DNA of 58,069 nt from Tetrahymena elliotti 4EA (lineage: Eukaryota > Ciliophora > Oligohymenophorea > Hymenostomatida > Tetrahymenidae), in NCBI GenBank assembly GCA_000231825.2, contig JH720295.1:985457-1043525 (forward strand), written 5' to 3'. Below, piece after piece: positions 1 through 13,868 of the stretch (position 1 is its first letter; every line of letters starts with the position of its first letter). The notes beneath the pieces are model-generated. The model worked only from the letters and a program-made list of their open reading frames with translations. It was not told the DNA's origin and ran no database searches. The position numbers were made by a program, and so were the translations under genes.

Positions 1-1574
1 ATTATTGTATTATTTAACAATTTAAAGATACTTAATAGCTAATTATGGTTTTTCCTAGATGTTTTCTTCATAAATACTAAAATCAACAAAATTACCACTA
101 TAAATCAAAGCTTAAGTTAATTAGCCTCCATCATATTGTCCATAAAATTCAATTCTTTTTACTTTATGAGCAAATGAAGCTTTATAGAGGCTATATTAAA
201 AAATACTCATAGGATAGCCTATTTAAATATTTTAATATCCATTTGCATAATTAGTTCTATTTATATATTCTGAAAATACTTCACAGTCGCCAAAGTTATA
301 AAAGCAAGCTTAAATAACATCTTTATGTTCTTGTTCATGTGTGATTTATAAATTTATGCAAATGTAGATTCTTTTAACGTTCTATAAATTATTTGAATAT
401 TTTGTTCTATTTCCAAAATTCTACAACTTTTTAAGCTTTTTGTATGAAAGAATATCTAAAGTATCTTTGCTTTTAAATTTAAAAAACAACTAAATAAGGA
501 AAATTAAGCAACTTGTTAAAGTAATTTGTAGAATCGCTTGATTATCATCATCATCATCATCACTTAAATCAATATTTAGTAATTTAATAGCATATATTAT
601 AGTATAATAGATTTTGATTAGAAACATGATTGTAAATTGTTGGTTGAAAAAGCTGAACCCTATTTACACTATTACGAAATTTTAAGGAAAGCATCTAGAT
701 GAAATAGTAAACAAATCATATTGACTTAAATGTAAAGCCCAGCTTATAATTGTTAATTAAATGTCTTTAACTTAGATATAGTTAAAAACAGCAACAATTA
801 AGATAGGAAAATCCATAACTAAGAAGGAAAAGCCTTATTAATTACTAAATAAAAGACTAATTTATACTCTCAGTAGAATGTTAGAACATAGATGAATGAA
901 TGAAGCAGCAATAATAAGAATATTCGTTACAATATTGTTTTTAAAGCTAGACTTTCCACTTAAAAGAAACATATGAGAAAAGATAAAAGAATTTGAGAGA
1001 ATCATCCAATAGATACATTTAAATGCAAATAGAAGATAAAAAATCATAACACCCTAAAGTAATTTAATTACTTGTTTATTTTATTTGCTTTAATATTTTG
1101 GTTTTTCTAAATAATTAATTTAGTTAATTTTCTTTTTTTATTAAATGAAATATTTTTCTTTGGATGTGGATGGATTATCATTACATCTTTGCTATTTATG
1201 TATTCATCTTCACCGCTTTTTAAATACTTCTAATAATAACTCAATTTAACCTATTATTATTCAATTGATGATTTTTCTAATCTAATTAATTCTTTTCAAA
1301 TATAAAAGCTATTTAAAACTTTTAATTTCCTTACACCAAAATTATGTGCTTTTATAAATATTTATCAAAGAAATATATTCATTTATGCTTTAAACTATTT
1401 AAAATTTTAATAATATATTAATTTATAAAAAAACTCTTGAGTTAATAATTTATTATATCTCATTAATTATCACCAAAAATCTATTAAATTTTTAGTCAGA
1501 GCATGTTAAAATCAAAAAAATTAGCAATAAGTAAAAATAATTGCTTACCTTTTATGATATTGTCCGTGCTCCAT
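1..1574 (-). CDS. Membrane protein, 3' end outside window (three exons seen)
   Basis: I do not recognise this protein. Model: exon 1 1549-1574, exon 2 1072-1281, exon 3 958-1 and beyond. The introns (1282-1548 and 959-1071) have GTAAGC/GTAATT donors and TTAG/TTAAG acceptors, and both junctions keep phase. The start is the Met of M-E-H-G-Q-Y-H-K. Exon 2 is charged and soluble (it includes G-E-D-E-Y and H-P-H-P-K-K). Exon 3 is open for 319 codons without TGA and holds several hydrophobic stretches (about residues 90-115 and 125-150, and others), a run of six Asp encoded by an ATC/GAT microsatellite at 544-561, then a hydrophilic region with Tyr and Asn. About 398 codons lie in the window. T-rich parts of exon 3 could hide another intron. 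A simpler reading, a Met start at 1047 with no splicing, gives the same downstream frame, but it leaves the coding-like exon 2 unexplained. Confidence 0.6.
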
Positions 1575-2256
1575 TTTTTTGTTAATAACCAATTAAAAAA
1601 CCTTAAAATAAAAGAAAAAGATTTTTGGTATTATACAAAAAATAATATGAAATAAAAAAATTAATTTCAATAGGTTTGCTACCTGCCAAATTAAGAAAAA
1701 TGTTTAAACAAAAGTATTATTTATTTTCTAAAATTTTTTTATCAAGTGTTTAAAATTAAGTTGTGTTTTAAAAAACAGTGATGTAAGTATAAAAACTTAG
1801 TTGCTAAGAAGGTATTCACCATCTTAAAATCATTCCAAAGATTTTTTTTTATTGACCGTTTTTTATCTTAATTGTACTCTAAAAGAAGCTTAATGTATCC
1901 CAGTTTATTTGAAGAATGTTCTAAGAAAGCTAGTAAATCATCAAAAAATTATTCAAATTGATTTTTAAATGCTGAACTATAAAAAAGGATATTCTTGCAA
2001 TATAAATTTTTCAGGCAAAAAAGAAGGAGAAATTAACTACTTTGTTAAGATGTTTAGTTCTTAATAAGTAATCAATTTTCTGAATAAATGAAATGAAAAA
2101 AGTAATTAACTTAAGTGATAAACATTTAAATTATATTTACATAAGATTAATATTACTTAAGATTATTTGCAAAGTTTGAAAAAGTTAATTAATTAATAAA
2201 TTAATACTAAAATATTAACAGTTTATTAGGAGAAAGAAATATAAATAGAAAAGTTA
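1575..2256. other. Divergent intergenic region
   Basis: About 680 bp of A+T-rich DNA between two genes that point away from each other, so both promoters should lie here. I see no recognisable motif, repeat or open frame of note. Confidence 0.5.
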
Positions 2257-5200
2257 ATGAATATATTGACTGCTATAACAATAGCAATATTAATAACAAA
2301 AGGACTTTAAAAATGTACCACTGGGTGTTTGCAGTGTGAAGGTTAGTCATTTGGAGAATAAAATATTTGTGTTTAATGTGAAGAAGGATATGATCTAGAT
2401 TCAATAAATAATATTTGCACTTATTAGAACTGCCAATCTTTAACTTATTTTTAAAAAGCAGTGTCTGAAGATAAAGAAGGTGGAAGGTGCTAATCTATAT
2501 GCGATCCTTTATATTATGGAGATTCATAAAGCAATACTTGTGAGAAAATGCTTGAATGTTCTTCACTATTTAATACTGTTCCTAGTTATTAAAGTGCAGG
2601 TATTCCTAATGATTTTTTTATTTATGAAGAAGAGTATTATGTTGCTTTTAGATAAGGCTATCTCTCCGTTTATGATAGAAAAAAATTATTTTTGATTAAG
2701 AATTTAATATATTTTTAAGATGATTAAAGCATAATCAACATTAATGGAGTCATACTAGTTTTTTAGTAGAATTAATCCGTTGAAATTTGGGATATTATTA
2801 ATGAAAGTAGAACTTAAATTAAGGATGCAAATATTATTTAATTAAATTAGTAGACTTAAGCTACCTAATTTAGAAATCTATACATTTTGATATACAATAT
2901 AGAGGAAAATATTACAGAAATCTAATTAATATATGACATAAAAAATCAGACTTAATCAGTCACTTCTTCAATAAAATATAAGAAAGATTACAAATTCATT
3001 TAAGTTTTCAATGATTATTTATTTTTAAGTAATTCTTCTAACCTTGATGTTTATTCAATAAAAATTTAAATTGGTGATTATTTGACCATGAATCATAATT
3101 TTTTGTTTAGTTGTAATTTAACAGGCAGTCTTATAAATATTTTACAATCACCCCAAAGCGATCTCTACTTTTCAATATTTAGTGATAAAATATCAGCTAT
3201 AAATTTATAAAATTAAAGTTGCTCTGTTTTACTATAACTACCATCAATATAAAAAGCAAAAATTATTTTTCCAGCAAATAAATTAAATGATTTTAATTTA
3301 ATTTTACTCTAATAATCTTCATTAATCAGCTTTTAATGGATTAATCAATCCTATAAAAAATTAATTCTAGATAATAATTAATCAAGCTAAATAGAAGATT
3401 TTGATGTTGTAAAATTTTCAGGTTTAAAAAATCAACTGGTTATCTAATAAAATTCAATTATTAAGGTGTATGAACAAGATTTAGAAAGTTACGATTACGT
3501 TGAATTAAAATTTGAAAAATAGATTTTTGCTTCTTCTTTTCAAAAAATCAGAATTTAAAGTGAAAATGAATTTGAATTTTCAAGTTAATTTGAAATAGCT
3601 CTGTTCTCTCCAACCTCTGTTTAAATTATTTTCAATGATAGCATTTAAATGAGTTAAAATATCAAAATAATTCAAAATTTTGAACTACCCTACCCTTAAG
3701 AATAAAGCAAAGTAACTTAAATTATTAATGTTTATCAACCAGATATGATTATTTCTTGCCATTAGAATGGGGATTTTACTTTTTATGATTCTTCAATTTC
3801 ATAAAACTTAAAATTTATTGTCTAAAAAAACTATAACAATTAGAACTGTAAATAACTAGAGAGATTTTATGATAATTAAATCGTTGCATTAACTGATTAA
3901 CAAATCTTATTGATAGACCCTACAATATAAGTTGTTTTAAAATAAATATAGTATTAAACTGACAAAATCTAGATTTCTTTAAATTACAATTGTCTAGCTG
4001 TAAATTATGCTTCTAACTGCATATAGATACTTTCAATAGATTTTGAAAGTTTATTTAACTAATGCTCAAGTGAATTTTCTAGTAATAATTTAAATATTAT
4101 TTTAGAGTAAGATTTAAAAATAATAGCTCAAAAATTAAATGAAATATTTATTTATCAAATAAATTTAAAAGATTAAAATGCAATTTTGTTATAAAAATTA
4201 AAAGCTAACTATCCAATATCTTATTTTAATGCAATAAAAATATTTATTGATCATTAAGATGAAATAGAAAATAAGTTTAATGTAGATGAGATTGTATACT
4301 TTGATGATTAGCATTAATTAAATATTTATAATTTTTCTCTCAATAAAACTGATATAATAACTGGCCTTAATATTTAAAGTATTTAAGATGTAAAAAGAGT
4401 TTTAAATGATTAAAATATATATTTTATCACTGGACATTCAAATCTTATTAGTTGCCCTTTTATTTCAGTATGTATTTCTAAGAGAGATAATTTAAAATAT
4501 TAAATAGAGGCTGGTGGTATTCCATAAGGATTAATGGTTCCAATTAAAGTAGTGAATAATTCAGGATCTGTTTTCTATCATATTAGAATCGTTTTAAATT
4601 TAAACACCTTTACTATTCTTAAGGAGTATTAAATAGATATAAACAGAAATATAACCTATATTCCAGGAGTTGATTATTTTTCTCATGATTTTTAAAATGG
4701 TCCTTCATCAGTTTCTCTTTATATGATGAGAAAAACTTCAAATTTTTTAAGTTATCTTGGTTCTTAATCTGGATTAATATTAACGGCTGAACTTCCATAA
4801 AGAAGATATACATAATTAAAAACAGAAAACATGCTTTCTTCTCAAGATAGTTCTGATTAGATATAAGAAATTATTTAAAATTCTAATTTAGGATTTTATT
4901 TTGTAAGAACTTCTTCTTAAATTACTACTTTTAATATATTTACAAATGAATTTATTGAAAAACTAACTCCATAGAATGATATTAATAGTTCTTTTTAATA
5001 TTTTAGTATAATAGAAAGTTTATTGAGTATAATTTGTTGGAATCAAAATTAAATTTTATTAGCAAATTATTCAAAAACGCCTAGTGAAAAATACTTCTAT
5101 AAAAGTGCTTAGAAGATAAATGGATGGCTCTACAATTATAATTTGAATAAATTCTATGTTTTTGGGGATGGCTTTTTTGAACTAGATTCAAGATTAAATA

Positions 5201-8200
5201 TTTTAAATAGTTTGTTTGTTGAAATCAAAGAAAACCTTGAGTTTATTCAATGTAAGCTTCTTAAACTTTATATATTATGCAGTATTTCTTAGAGTAGATT
5301 AATGATTATAAGTAATTCAACTTAAAACAATTTATAGTATTAAATTATTTAAGTAAATGGATTTTCAAGCTAATTTTCGATTTTCAGTGATGAGAAGTTC
5401 CAAAAAGTGTACTTACTTGGTGACTAAATTTAAATATTTTCTTTTGATGGATTTTTGAATGCAGTTTATTTGTTCAATGAAATTTAGCAGCAATTTGACG
5501 ATTTCAGTATCTAATAGAATCTCATTGTAGTAAAATCTTAATTATGTAATAAAATTTTAATTATTTTTTTTGTCTCATTCTTTAAATAAATATTTTTATT
5601 AAATATAAAGCAATTCATATTATTTACAGAGAAAATTTGACTTTGTTTTAGAAATCTATTTAAGGGCCATCAGGTTTATTTATAATAAATTTTATTTACA
5701 TAGATTACTTAAATGTGATAATATTATACACAAGTGCTTCAGTTTTTGGTTAAATATATCTTTATGATGCCTAAAGTCTTCAAAATATTGGAAAAATAGA
5801 GATTTTTGAAGAAAATAAGAAAGGACAAGTTTTAAAAATGTTTTTTGATTAGAGCTCTTCATGTGTGACATTTCTTGATACTGAAGGAAATGTTGGTATT
5901 TTTTAACTTTTCTTAGAAAACTCTTATTTTAATAGTTTCAAGATTAGTGAAGTGGCTGATAGAAGCGAAAAACTAGTTAGTTTTAGCTATGATAATATAA
6001 CAAATAATCTATTAATTTATAGTATTAATTCAGTTTATTAGATAAATTATAGTACTTCTGGAAACTAATTTGAAGAATAAATGTCGCAACCTGCTAATTT
6101 ATTTACTCCGATTCCTGTCAACCCTTAAAATGTAGAGTTTTTAATTTTTAACAACGAAAATACAATATTTAGGTATTCATAATTTAATATTTGCTTTGAA
6201 TTTGTTTAAGAAGGTTCATAAATAATTGATCTTAGATATATTTAACTAGTAGATGTATTAGTTATAGCCTAAAAAGATAGAATATTATTTTATTAACAGT
6301 ATTAATACTCAAAAGAAAATTAGAAAATTTCAAATATATATTACTTAAAAGAAATTTAGTTTGACAAATTCATAACTAATGAAGTATTTCTTACATTTGA
6401 TAAAAAGATAATCCATGTAGATACATAAACAGGAAAAATAATTAAAGCAATCTAATTATTAGCAAAGGTTTTAGTTACAACCTTTAAATGTAATAAAAAT
6501 GAAGATTTTATTCTATTTGGAATGAGTAACAATTCGGTTTTATAATATGACTTGTTAGATTAAAGTAATTATTTTTACAATATTTAAAATATTGGCATAA
6601 TTAATAGTTCTGTTATATTTATTGATTTGGATGAATAATTAAATAAAGTATAGAAAGCCTTGTTTGTAACAAGTGGTGGAAATTTGTTTGAAATAGATTT
6701 GAATACAAAGGAAGTTATACTCTAAATTAATTTAAAAAATCTAGTTAAAGAAGATTAATAATTATAAATAATTTAATTTATAATTGATAAGGTATTCTCC
6801 AGGTATATTTTCTTTTTTGAAGCATAAAAAAAAGTTTATGTCTGGAGTTTCTAAACGAATCAATAAGAATAATTTTTGTTGCTTACTAATGATTAAGGAA
6901 ACAAATTAAAGCTGATTGATAATTAATACATTATTACATCTTGTTATTTTTAATTAAACATTTATAAAATAGAGCAAAAAATCAAGCTACTTACAGTTAT
7001 AAAAGCCAATTTATAATTTGATCAAATTATGGAATACTAATTTATAAATGACAACGTTGTTGTCATTTTTTATTTACTTTAGTATGAAGTTTATATCATA
7101 ATTGATAACTAAAGTCTAATGATTTCTTAATAAAAATATAAATTATCAAGACTCTTAGAATATGTTTATAACGAATAAAATGATTCTTTGAAAATTTATG
7201 GCTTATATGAATCTGGGGTATTTGAACATAATTATAGTTTATCGATTTATAATAAGAATAATCAAAATATATCTAAGTGTTCAACAGTTCTATCTAATAT
7301 TGACATATCTTGTCTGAAACAATAAATATCTAATGTTTCACCAAAATAATCTATTCAATATGGTTTCTATGGTCCATATACTTAAAATCAACCTGATTGG
7401 AAAAATCTTATTTTCTTGTAAGTGAAAAGTAATTAATTTTAGCAAATCATTGAATTTATTTCTTAAAATTAATAATTGAACTCAGAATTTATTTTTTCTC
7501 CATAAATATAAAGTAATATAAAATTATATAATGATACATTTAGCTAATATCAGTAACAGATTCTATAATTATCTAATTATAATTTGATATTCGAAAAAAA
7601 TGATCAATTTGTTTAAGTTAGTTTCAGTTAAAATCTCTCAAAGCTGATCTGGTAAAATATAACAATTTCTCAGTAATGTATAGGAAATGCTAATATCATG
7701 ATATCAAATGTGCAAACAGTTATTCTGTAATCAATAACTTTATCATAATTATCAATGTGTGACAAAATTAATAATGATAATTAATCAGATTTATTGTTTA
7801 CTTTTAAGAATATTTCTTAAATTTTTATTTATGATCTCAAAATAGAATCCAACACTCTTTTATAAAGTTATAACACTGCTTTATTTAGCTTTTTTAATAT
7901 CAATAATATTGCTATTGAAGGATTAGATATTAAAAATAATAAAAATCTTTAAAGAGTGTTTTAATTTACATCGATATCAAATATAAAATTAAAAAATATT
8001 ACTGTTCGAAGTAATGTTAACAACTATCAATCCAATTAAAAGAGATCTTTAGTATCAACAAATAATTTAGCAAATACTTCAGTATTCAATTTTTTTGGAT
8101 GCTAAAACATTTAATTCAAAGATTCATCTTTTGTAAATAACATTCAGATGTAACTTATTTATTCATAAAATGAATTCTCTTAAGATAATAATAGCACAGT

Positions 8201-11200
8201 GATAACTTTATTTTATGATAAACTCTAAATAGAATAAACAAATTTTAGTCAAAATATTTTAGATAGCAAACCTCTATTACAAATTGAAAGCTCATTTATT
8301 GAATTAAATAAGATTAGTTATGAAAGTAATTCAGGAAGTTTTATTATGAACTAATCTTAACATATTTTAATATAAGATTGTTTATTTTAGAAAAATAAAG
8401 CATAAAATGGTGGTGCAATTTCTTTTATAGGTATTTAATTAACAATTTAATTTAAAAACTCTACGTTTTACTCTAATTAGGCTTTAGGAAGTGGAGGTGC
8501 TCTTTTCTTAGAGGATATTGGTAGTTGTGATATAATTTTTGATACAAAAACATCTATAACTAAGAATAAAGCTTTAATAGGAGGAGGTTTAAGAATAGTT
8601 TAAAGAATATAAAATTACTTGTTATTGTAAGCTAATTTTCCTTTTAATTAAAATGTCTATTAAAACAAAGCTGAAATATATGGAGATGACTCCACAACAT
8701 ACCCATAATAACTATTGATATAAAACTCGAATGATAAATAATCATAAAATTTATACTAATTTAATTTTTATGATAATGTTATCAATATTCCTGGTATGTT
8801 TTAATAGAAGTACTCTAAATTTATTGAGCTGAAAGAATTTTAGAGTAGTGGAAATATTAATTTTAAAATCTATGTCTAAGATAATTACAATAGAACTATT
8901 TCATTTTAATTGAAGAAACTATTTAAAAATGAATACCCAAATGATGTAGAAGATGAATTAAAAAGTATTTAAATATTAATAAATAATTATAACATAGAAT
9001 CCAGCTAGCTGATAGGCGAAAGAATTATAAATTATAACTAATACAATAGTAGTAATTTTGCATTTTAGCTTAATCAGCTTCAAGTACTAGGTGTTTTACA
9101 AAGTATATAATATTTTTCAATCAGCTCTAGCATTTATTCCATCTCAAATAAAGAATTACCTGTTTTCCTATCAATTCATTTTAGATAATGTAAGATAGGT
9201 GAAATTATTTAAGAAATAACTAAAAATATTATGATATGCAAATATTGCTCTGAAACAACGTATTCACTCACTGATCCAGAGATTTTGTTTAATTAAAATT
9301 TGAAGTCTGAAACAAGAAACTAATGCAACAATTGTCCATCTTCTGCTGTTTAATGTTATGGATAATTTATTAAGCTTAAGAATGGATACTGGAGATCGAG
9401 TGATTAGACAGATGAGATACTTCCTTGTGATTCTGGAATCGGTTAATGTCAGGCAGAAAATCCTAATAGTATAAACTACTGCTCTACTGGGTATGTAGGT
9501 CCATTGTGTAGATAATGTGATTTTATAGGTGACGTTTGGAAGGGAGCTAGATATCAAGAATCTGTGATTTAAGGTTTTTGTGAAGAATGTGCTAATATTT
9601 ACTTACAAATCATATTTCTTCTATTAAAATTAGGTGGATTGATATTATATTTTCATTTAAACATGCATGTCTTTTTAAAGCAATTTAAATTCACTTAAAC
9701 TTGCTACTATTTGAGAATTCTAAAAATAATACCAATAAACTAGAATAAAGTTGCTGATTACTCTGGATTTCTGATTAAGACAATCATTTCTTATTATCAA
9801 ATATCTTCAATACTGTTTCCAAAATTTTCATTTTTACCAATAAACCTCAATTTACTTAGCAATTTTCTTGGTCATACAAACAGATAGATAGCTTTAGGGT
9901 TAGATTGTTTAATTGATGAAAGAATTATAAAGCAATTTGGTGTTATTATTGTTCAAGCACTGATATAATTGTTAATTCCTTAAATTATTCTTATTATCAT
10001 TTGTATACTTTTATTTTTCAAATAAAATTTTACTTACAACAAAATACGATCATACCATTATCATATTATTTTCCATATCCATAGCATATTCTTTCAAATA
10101 ATCTAAATAAGATATTTCTCAAAATCACTAACATGCACATAAATAGGTGATCAGTAGTATAATCCTTATGATTTAAGAGTTTAATGCTTTGATCCTAACT
10201 CTATTAAATTTAATTATCCTTTATCTACTTCGATATTAGTATACAGAACTTTATTTCCTCTATTTATGCTCTTAAATATCAGAAAAAACAAATCTAAATT
10301 GAATGAATGCAATATCAAATATAAATATGGATATTATTATGAAGAATATTAAAATAAATTCTATTATTGGGAATTCATAAGAACATACTTAAAAATATTT
10401 CTGATTTGCATTTATACAATGTTATAATCTTATTTATAATATTGCTCTATTTTTCTGGTTTTAGTAATCATCACGGCCTATACAAAAATCCTTATGAAAT
10501 TTAATCCATTCCTATCTAAAACAAACTAGAATTGTGAAATAATTTGCTTTAGATTGATCTAAATAAAATTATTTTTATAAACTATACTGATTGATACCAA
10601 TAAGTTTGAGGTAGTTCTCTAGGCTATTTAATTTACTTTAGATTTTTCCTTTTTTGTATATTGCTTCTTCCTTATTATAATTTTAAAAGTAAAAAGTAAA
10701 AACTCAAAATTAGGAGTATTCTTTAAATTGTTGATTTTGAAAGTTTTGCCTAAAAAGTATTCAGAAATGTTAGATGGAGATAAGATTTCTTTTAGAACAT
10801 TCTAACTTTGGAAATTTGTTTATAGAAATTTGAATGTAATTACTAAATTAAAACCTCTCTATCCTTCACTTAGTCTTTAAAAAAGAAATTAAATTAAATC
10901 AAAATACAATTTTAGTAAGTTATTTTTATTCATTTATTAAATTTTATTATTCATTTTATTAAAAGAATTAAAAAAATTTGAAGAAAAACATAAGTCCTTT
11001 GGAAATAAACTCTCATTAAGTCAAAATATTAAATCTATTAGTAGTAGAAATATGTTATTAAAAACTTTACATTAATCAAAAAATTCGAATATCATGGGAA
11101 CATCCCCAAATTAATCTGAAATAAATGTTCTTAAGTATCAAAGATCAAGTATTAATACACATTCTCATATTAAATAATATATTAATCTCTATAAAATGAG

Positions 11201-11213
11201 TTCAGATTATTGA
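2257..11213 (+). CDS. Giant surface protein: Cys-rich N-terminus, propeller-like region, beta-helix, multi-pass C-terminus
   Basis: Predicted length is 2944 residues from two exons, 2257-5529 and 5652-11213. The one intron, 5530-5651, starts GTAAAATC and ends TTTTAG, and the frame changes across it, which supports splicing. Residues 1-17 look like a signal peptide. Cys pairs follow (C-T-T-G-C-L-Q-C, then C-V-Q-C), as in growth-factor-receptor/furin-like modules. The next ~1700 residues are beta-rich, with blade-like hydrophobic/charged alternation. About 1800-2110 has short Asn/Ser/Gly-rich turns with G-G-A and G-S-G-G-A-L steps, typical of right-handed beta-helix (pectin-lyase fold) repeats. 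About 2285-2400 is Cys-rich (C-N-N-C-P-S, G-Y-W-R, G-Y-V-G-P-L-C). About six hydrophobic segments then run from 2406 to 2871, including I-K-Y-K-Y-G-Y-Y-Y-E-E-Y-Q-N and Y-Y-W-E-F. The tail is a Lys/Ser-rich cytosolic stretch. The same order and motifs occur in the gene at 31384-40880, so the two are family members. Ciliate genomes hold many such predicted transmembrane proteins. The function is unknown; a receptor or adhesion role is inference. Confidence 0.88.
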
Positions 11214-11730
11214 AATTTACTTTTAACACTAAGGTTCATGATCCTTTAATACAATTAATCAAGTTATTTATAATATACTATTAATCCTCTTTAATTAAGG
11301 ATCAAAGACATTAGGGGATAACACTTTTTCATAAAATACAGTTATCTTAAAATAAAAAGTATTAAGAAATAAAAATAATATTGTTGTGATATCTTAAGTA
11401 TTTACAATATATAAAAATGATATTCTAAACATTAAAAATTTAATTTTTATTTAAATGTTCTTATGTTTCTTTAAAAATATCTTGAAATTATTTATTCTGA
11501 AAAATTTAATTTATTACAGAACTTTTCTTTATCAATTTTATCAAAGGAAATAAGTTTATTGAAGTAGAAATATTATTTGTTTATTACCATGTAAAATCTT
11601 TAAACTTTTGTTGAATGATCAGAGAAAATTCAGATCTTTCTGAATATATTTATACATATCTTTTTAATAGGTAATATCATTCCAGAATATAAATTAAATA
11701 GAAATCTAAAAACACAAAATTTTCCTCATA

Positions 11731-12215
11731 CCTCTTCTATCTCTGTAACAATTTCATACGTTAAAGAAGCTATCAGAAATTTAAAAATTGTTTTATAAAA
11801 TTTTTTAGAAGATTAAACTAAAATCTTTTAGTTTATTCATTCTACCTCAAATCCTCCAACAAAATATTTGATTTAAAAAATATTTTTAATAAATAAATAT
11901 AGCTATTAGTTAACATCATTTCAAAATAATCAGTAACTTCCTTATTACAACTAAAAAATTTACTGAAAACCTATTCAATTTCTGTAACAATTTCATTTGT
12001 TAACATTAAAATAATGATTTTATAAAGTTTTTTAGAAGATCAAGCTAAGATTTTTTGAGTTTATTTTTCTTTCTCACACTCTACTATCTATTTGACTGGA
12101 GTAGTATTTTAAAATAAAGAAGAATTAATTATTAAGTAATTCAGTTCAATCAATTACTAACAAATCTAATTGCTAAAAAATTTTACTTAAAACCTATTTT
12201 ATTTTAGGTGGTAAA
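11731..12215. repeat. Degenerate tandem repeat, unit about 235 bp, two copies and a part of a third
   Basis: Copy 1 (about 11720-11842) and copy 2 (about 11945-12071) share the blocks tctgtaacaatttcat, gttaa, ttttataaa and ttttttagaagat, followed by an aactaaaat/aagctaagat block and gtttatt. The offset between matching blocks is 239 bp. A third partial copy (about 12164-12205) matches the start of copy 2 (ctaaaaaattt.act.aaaaccta) at an offset of about 224 bp. No long frame is shared, so this is probably duplicated non-coding DNA. Confidence 0.6.
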
Positions 12216-13052
12216 GCAAACATCAAAAAATTTTAGTTAAAATTCAAATGACTTCTCCAATATGTTTTGATGTATTTAATTTGCCAATCAAGATAAAAAA
12301 AAATATAATTTTTTTATTTTTTTCAGTAGATTTTCCATAAGTTTTTTCCACATTTATTTCATTTTAAACACTTAAAAATAAAATTAATTATTTCTTTTAA
12401 ATCTATTTCAAAAACTTTGCTAAATTCTTTTCAAAATTAATATTTTCATTTAAAGATAAATTTAGTAAAATGAGTTCTAAAAGAATTATTATAATTTAGT
12501 GAAATAGAAAAGACAAAATAGAAGAAAGTATCCTTGTGGAGTATTGCTCCGTATTTTAGAAAGTTCTAAACTAATTTAATAGATGTTTAATTGATTTATA
12601 AGAGAAAAACTTCTATATTTTGAATCAGAGTAAAATTTTTTTATAATTATGTAAAATTAGCCTTACATTTTCTAAATTAGATATGGAAAAAGGATATAAT
12701 ACTTTTTTAATATATTACTATCAAATTTAATGAATTTTGGATCATGAAAAATCAAAAATGATTTTAAAAAAAGGTATGATTTAGGGAATAATGAGGTATA
12801 ATATATGATTCGTTCACCTAAATTAAACTCTATGGCTTGTTACAGTTTTAACTATTTTAATTTTTAGAGTTTGCTCAGACATAAGATATTTTTTTCATTA
12901 CTAAACCATATGTTTTTATCAGTATTGGATGTATTTTTAAGAGAAACAAAATTAAAAATGCCACATCAACAATTAGTTGATAAAAAAGAAAAGCTGAAAA
13001 GAACTTTTTTTTTGTTTTATTTTAGCAATTATCTTATTCTTTTAAGTATAGT

Positions 13053-13156
13053 CAGGGTTTGAAAATTTCATCAGGGAAATCGAAAAATTGGGAATTTTCT
13101 AAAAATTTAAAATATGATCAGGCTCCCAATAAATCAAAAGAGATTTTTAAACCCTG
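13053..13156. repeat. Inverted repeat with about 70-bp spacer
   Basis: The left arm cagggtttgaaaatttc (13053-13069) is nearly the reverse complement of the right arm gagatttttaaaccctg (about 13140-13156), with about 15 of 17 positions pairing. The spacer repeats tcaggg and holds ctcccaat opposite attggga. It could form a hairpin or be a remnant of a small inverted-repeat element. No open frame is associated with it. Confidence 0.5.
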
Positions 13157-13868
13157 TAACATAAATAATTTTTAATTTCCTTCAAATTAATATTTCTTAT
13201 GAACACAATTTAGAAAGAATTTTGATCAAATTAAATGTATGAATTAATATTTATTTTTCAATTGTAAAGCGTACTTTGAATTATTAGATGTAAAAATTAA
13301 AAAGAAAGAAAAAATAGAAGAACAATCTTTTTTCACAATAGAAATATTCAATTAATACAATTTTTTATTTCTTTAATAACTGATCTAATTTTTTTCTACC
13401 TTAAAAAAATTAGATAATAGTAAGTGGATTACCAAATTTCTACCCGTTGTGAAAGAATTAATTTACAATATAATAATAATTAATCTCCTCAACCAGATTT
13501 GAGATATGGAAAAAGGATAAAATTAACTTTCCTTAAATTTTTATAAATTTAAAAGCAGATAATGGTCATTATAAATCTAGTATGTATTTATTGCTAGTAA
13601 ATTATAATAAGGCTAAAATGATTTTTTAATAATGCAATCCTCAAACAACAAAGCAAAAGTTTTTGATCTTTCTTCATTTTGAATTTATTTGAAAATCAAA
13701 TTGCATTCTTAATATTTGATAATCAATCTACCATTGTTTATGATTATGATATCTAAAATCAAAAACTTTTTGTATAATAAAGTTAATCATCTGTTTTTAA
13801 AATAGGAAAACAAAAAGTGATATCAGCAAATAATTAATAAATCTAATTAAGAAATTTATAAATTGATT

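Larger units (their letters stand above)
11214..13868. other. Long intergenic region with repeats and possible gene relics
   Basis: About 2.65 kb without a gene I can support. It holds a degenerate ~235-bp direct repeat (11731-12215, listed separately) and an inverted repeat (13053-13156, listed separately). A short phrase, agatatggaaaaaggata, occurs near 12680 and again near 13500. A 58-codon TGA-free stretch near 12450-12630 includes the residues V-S-L-W-S-I-A-P-Y-F and reads somewhat like coding sequence, but it has no start or clear splice sites. It could be a gene relic. Confidence 0.4.

Noticed and set aside
862..1047. Met start at 1047 for the left-edge gene
   Set aside because: A spliced model keeps phase through two GT-AG introns and explains the coding-like stretch 1072-1281; the Met at 1047 then lies within intron 959-1071. 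Kept only as an alternative.
2480..2695. Short frames inside the giant genes and the antigen genes, such as this one and that at 9264-9557
   Set aside because: They overlap long in-phase reading frames that use TAA/TAG as Gln and are only shadows under the standard code.
12871..13062. 63-codon plus-strand frame
   Set aside because: No domain, intergenic composition, and it runs into the inverted repeat; treated as chance.
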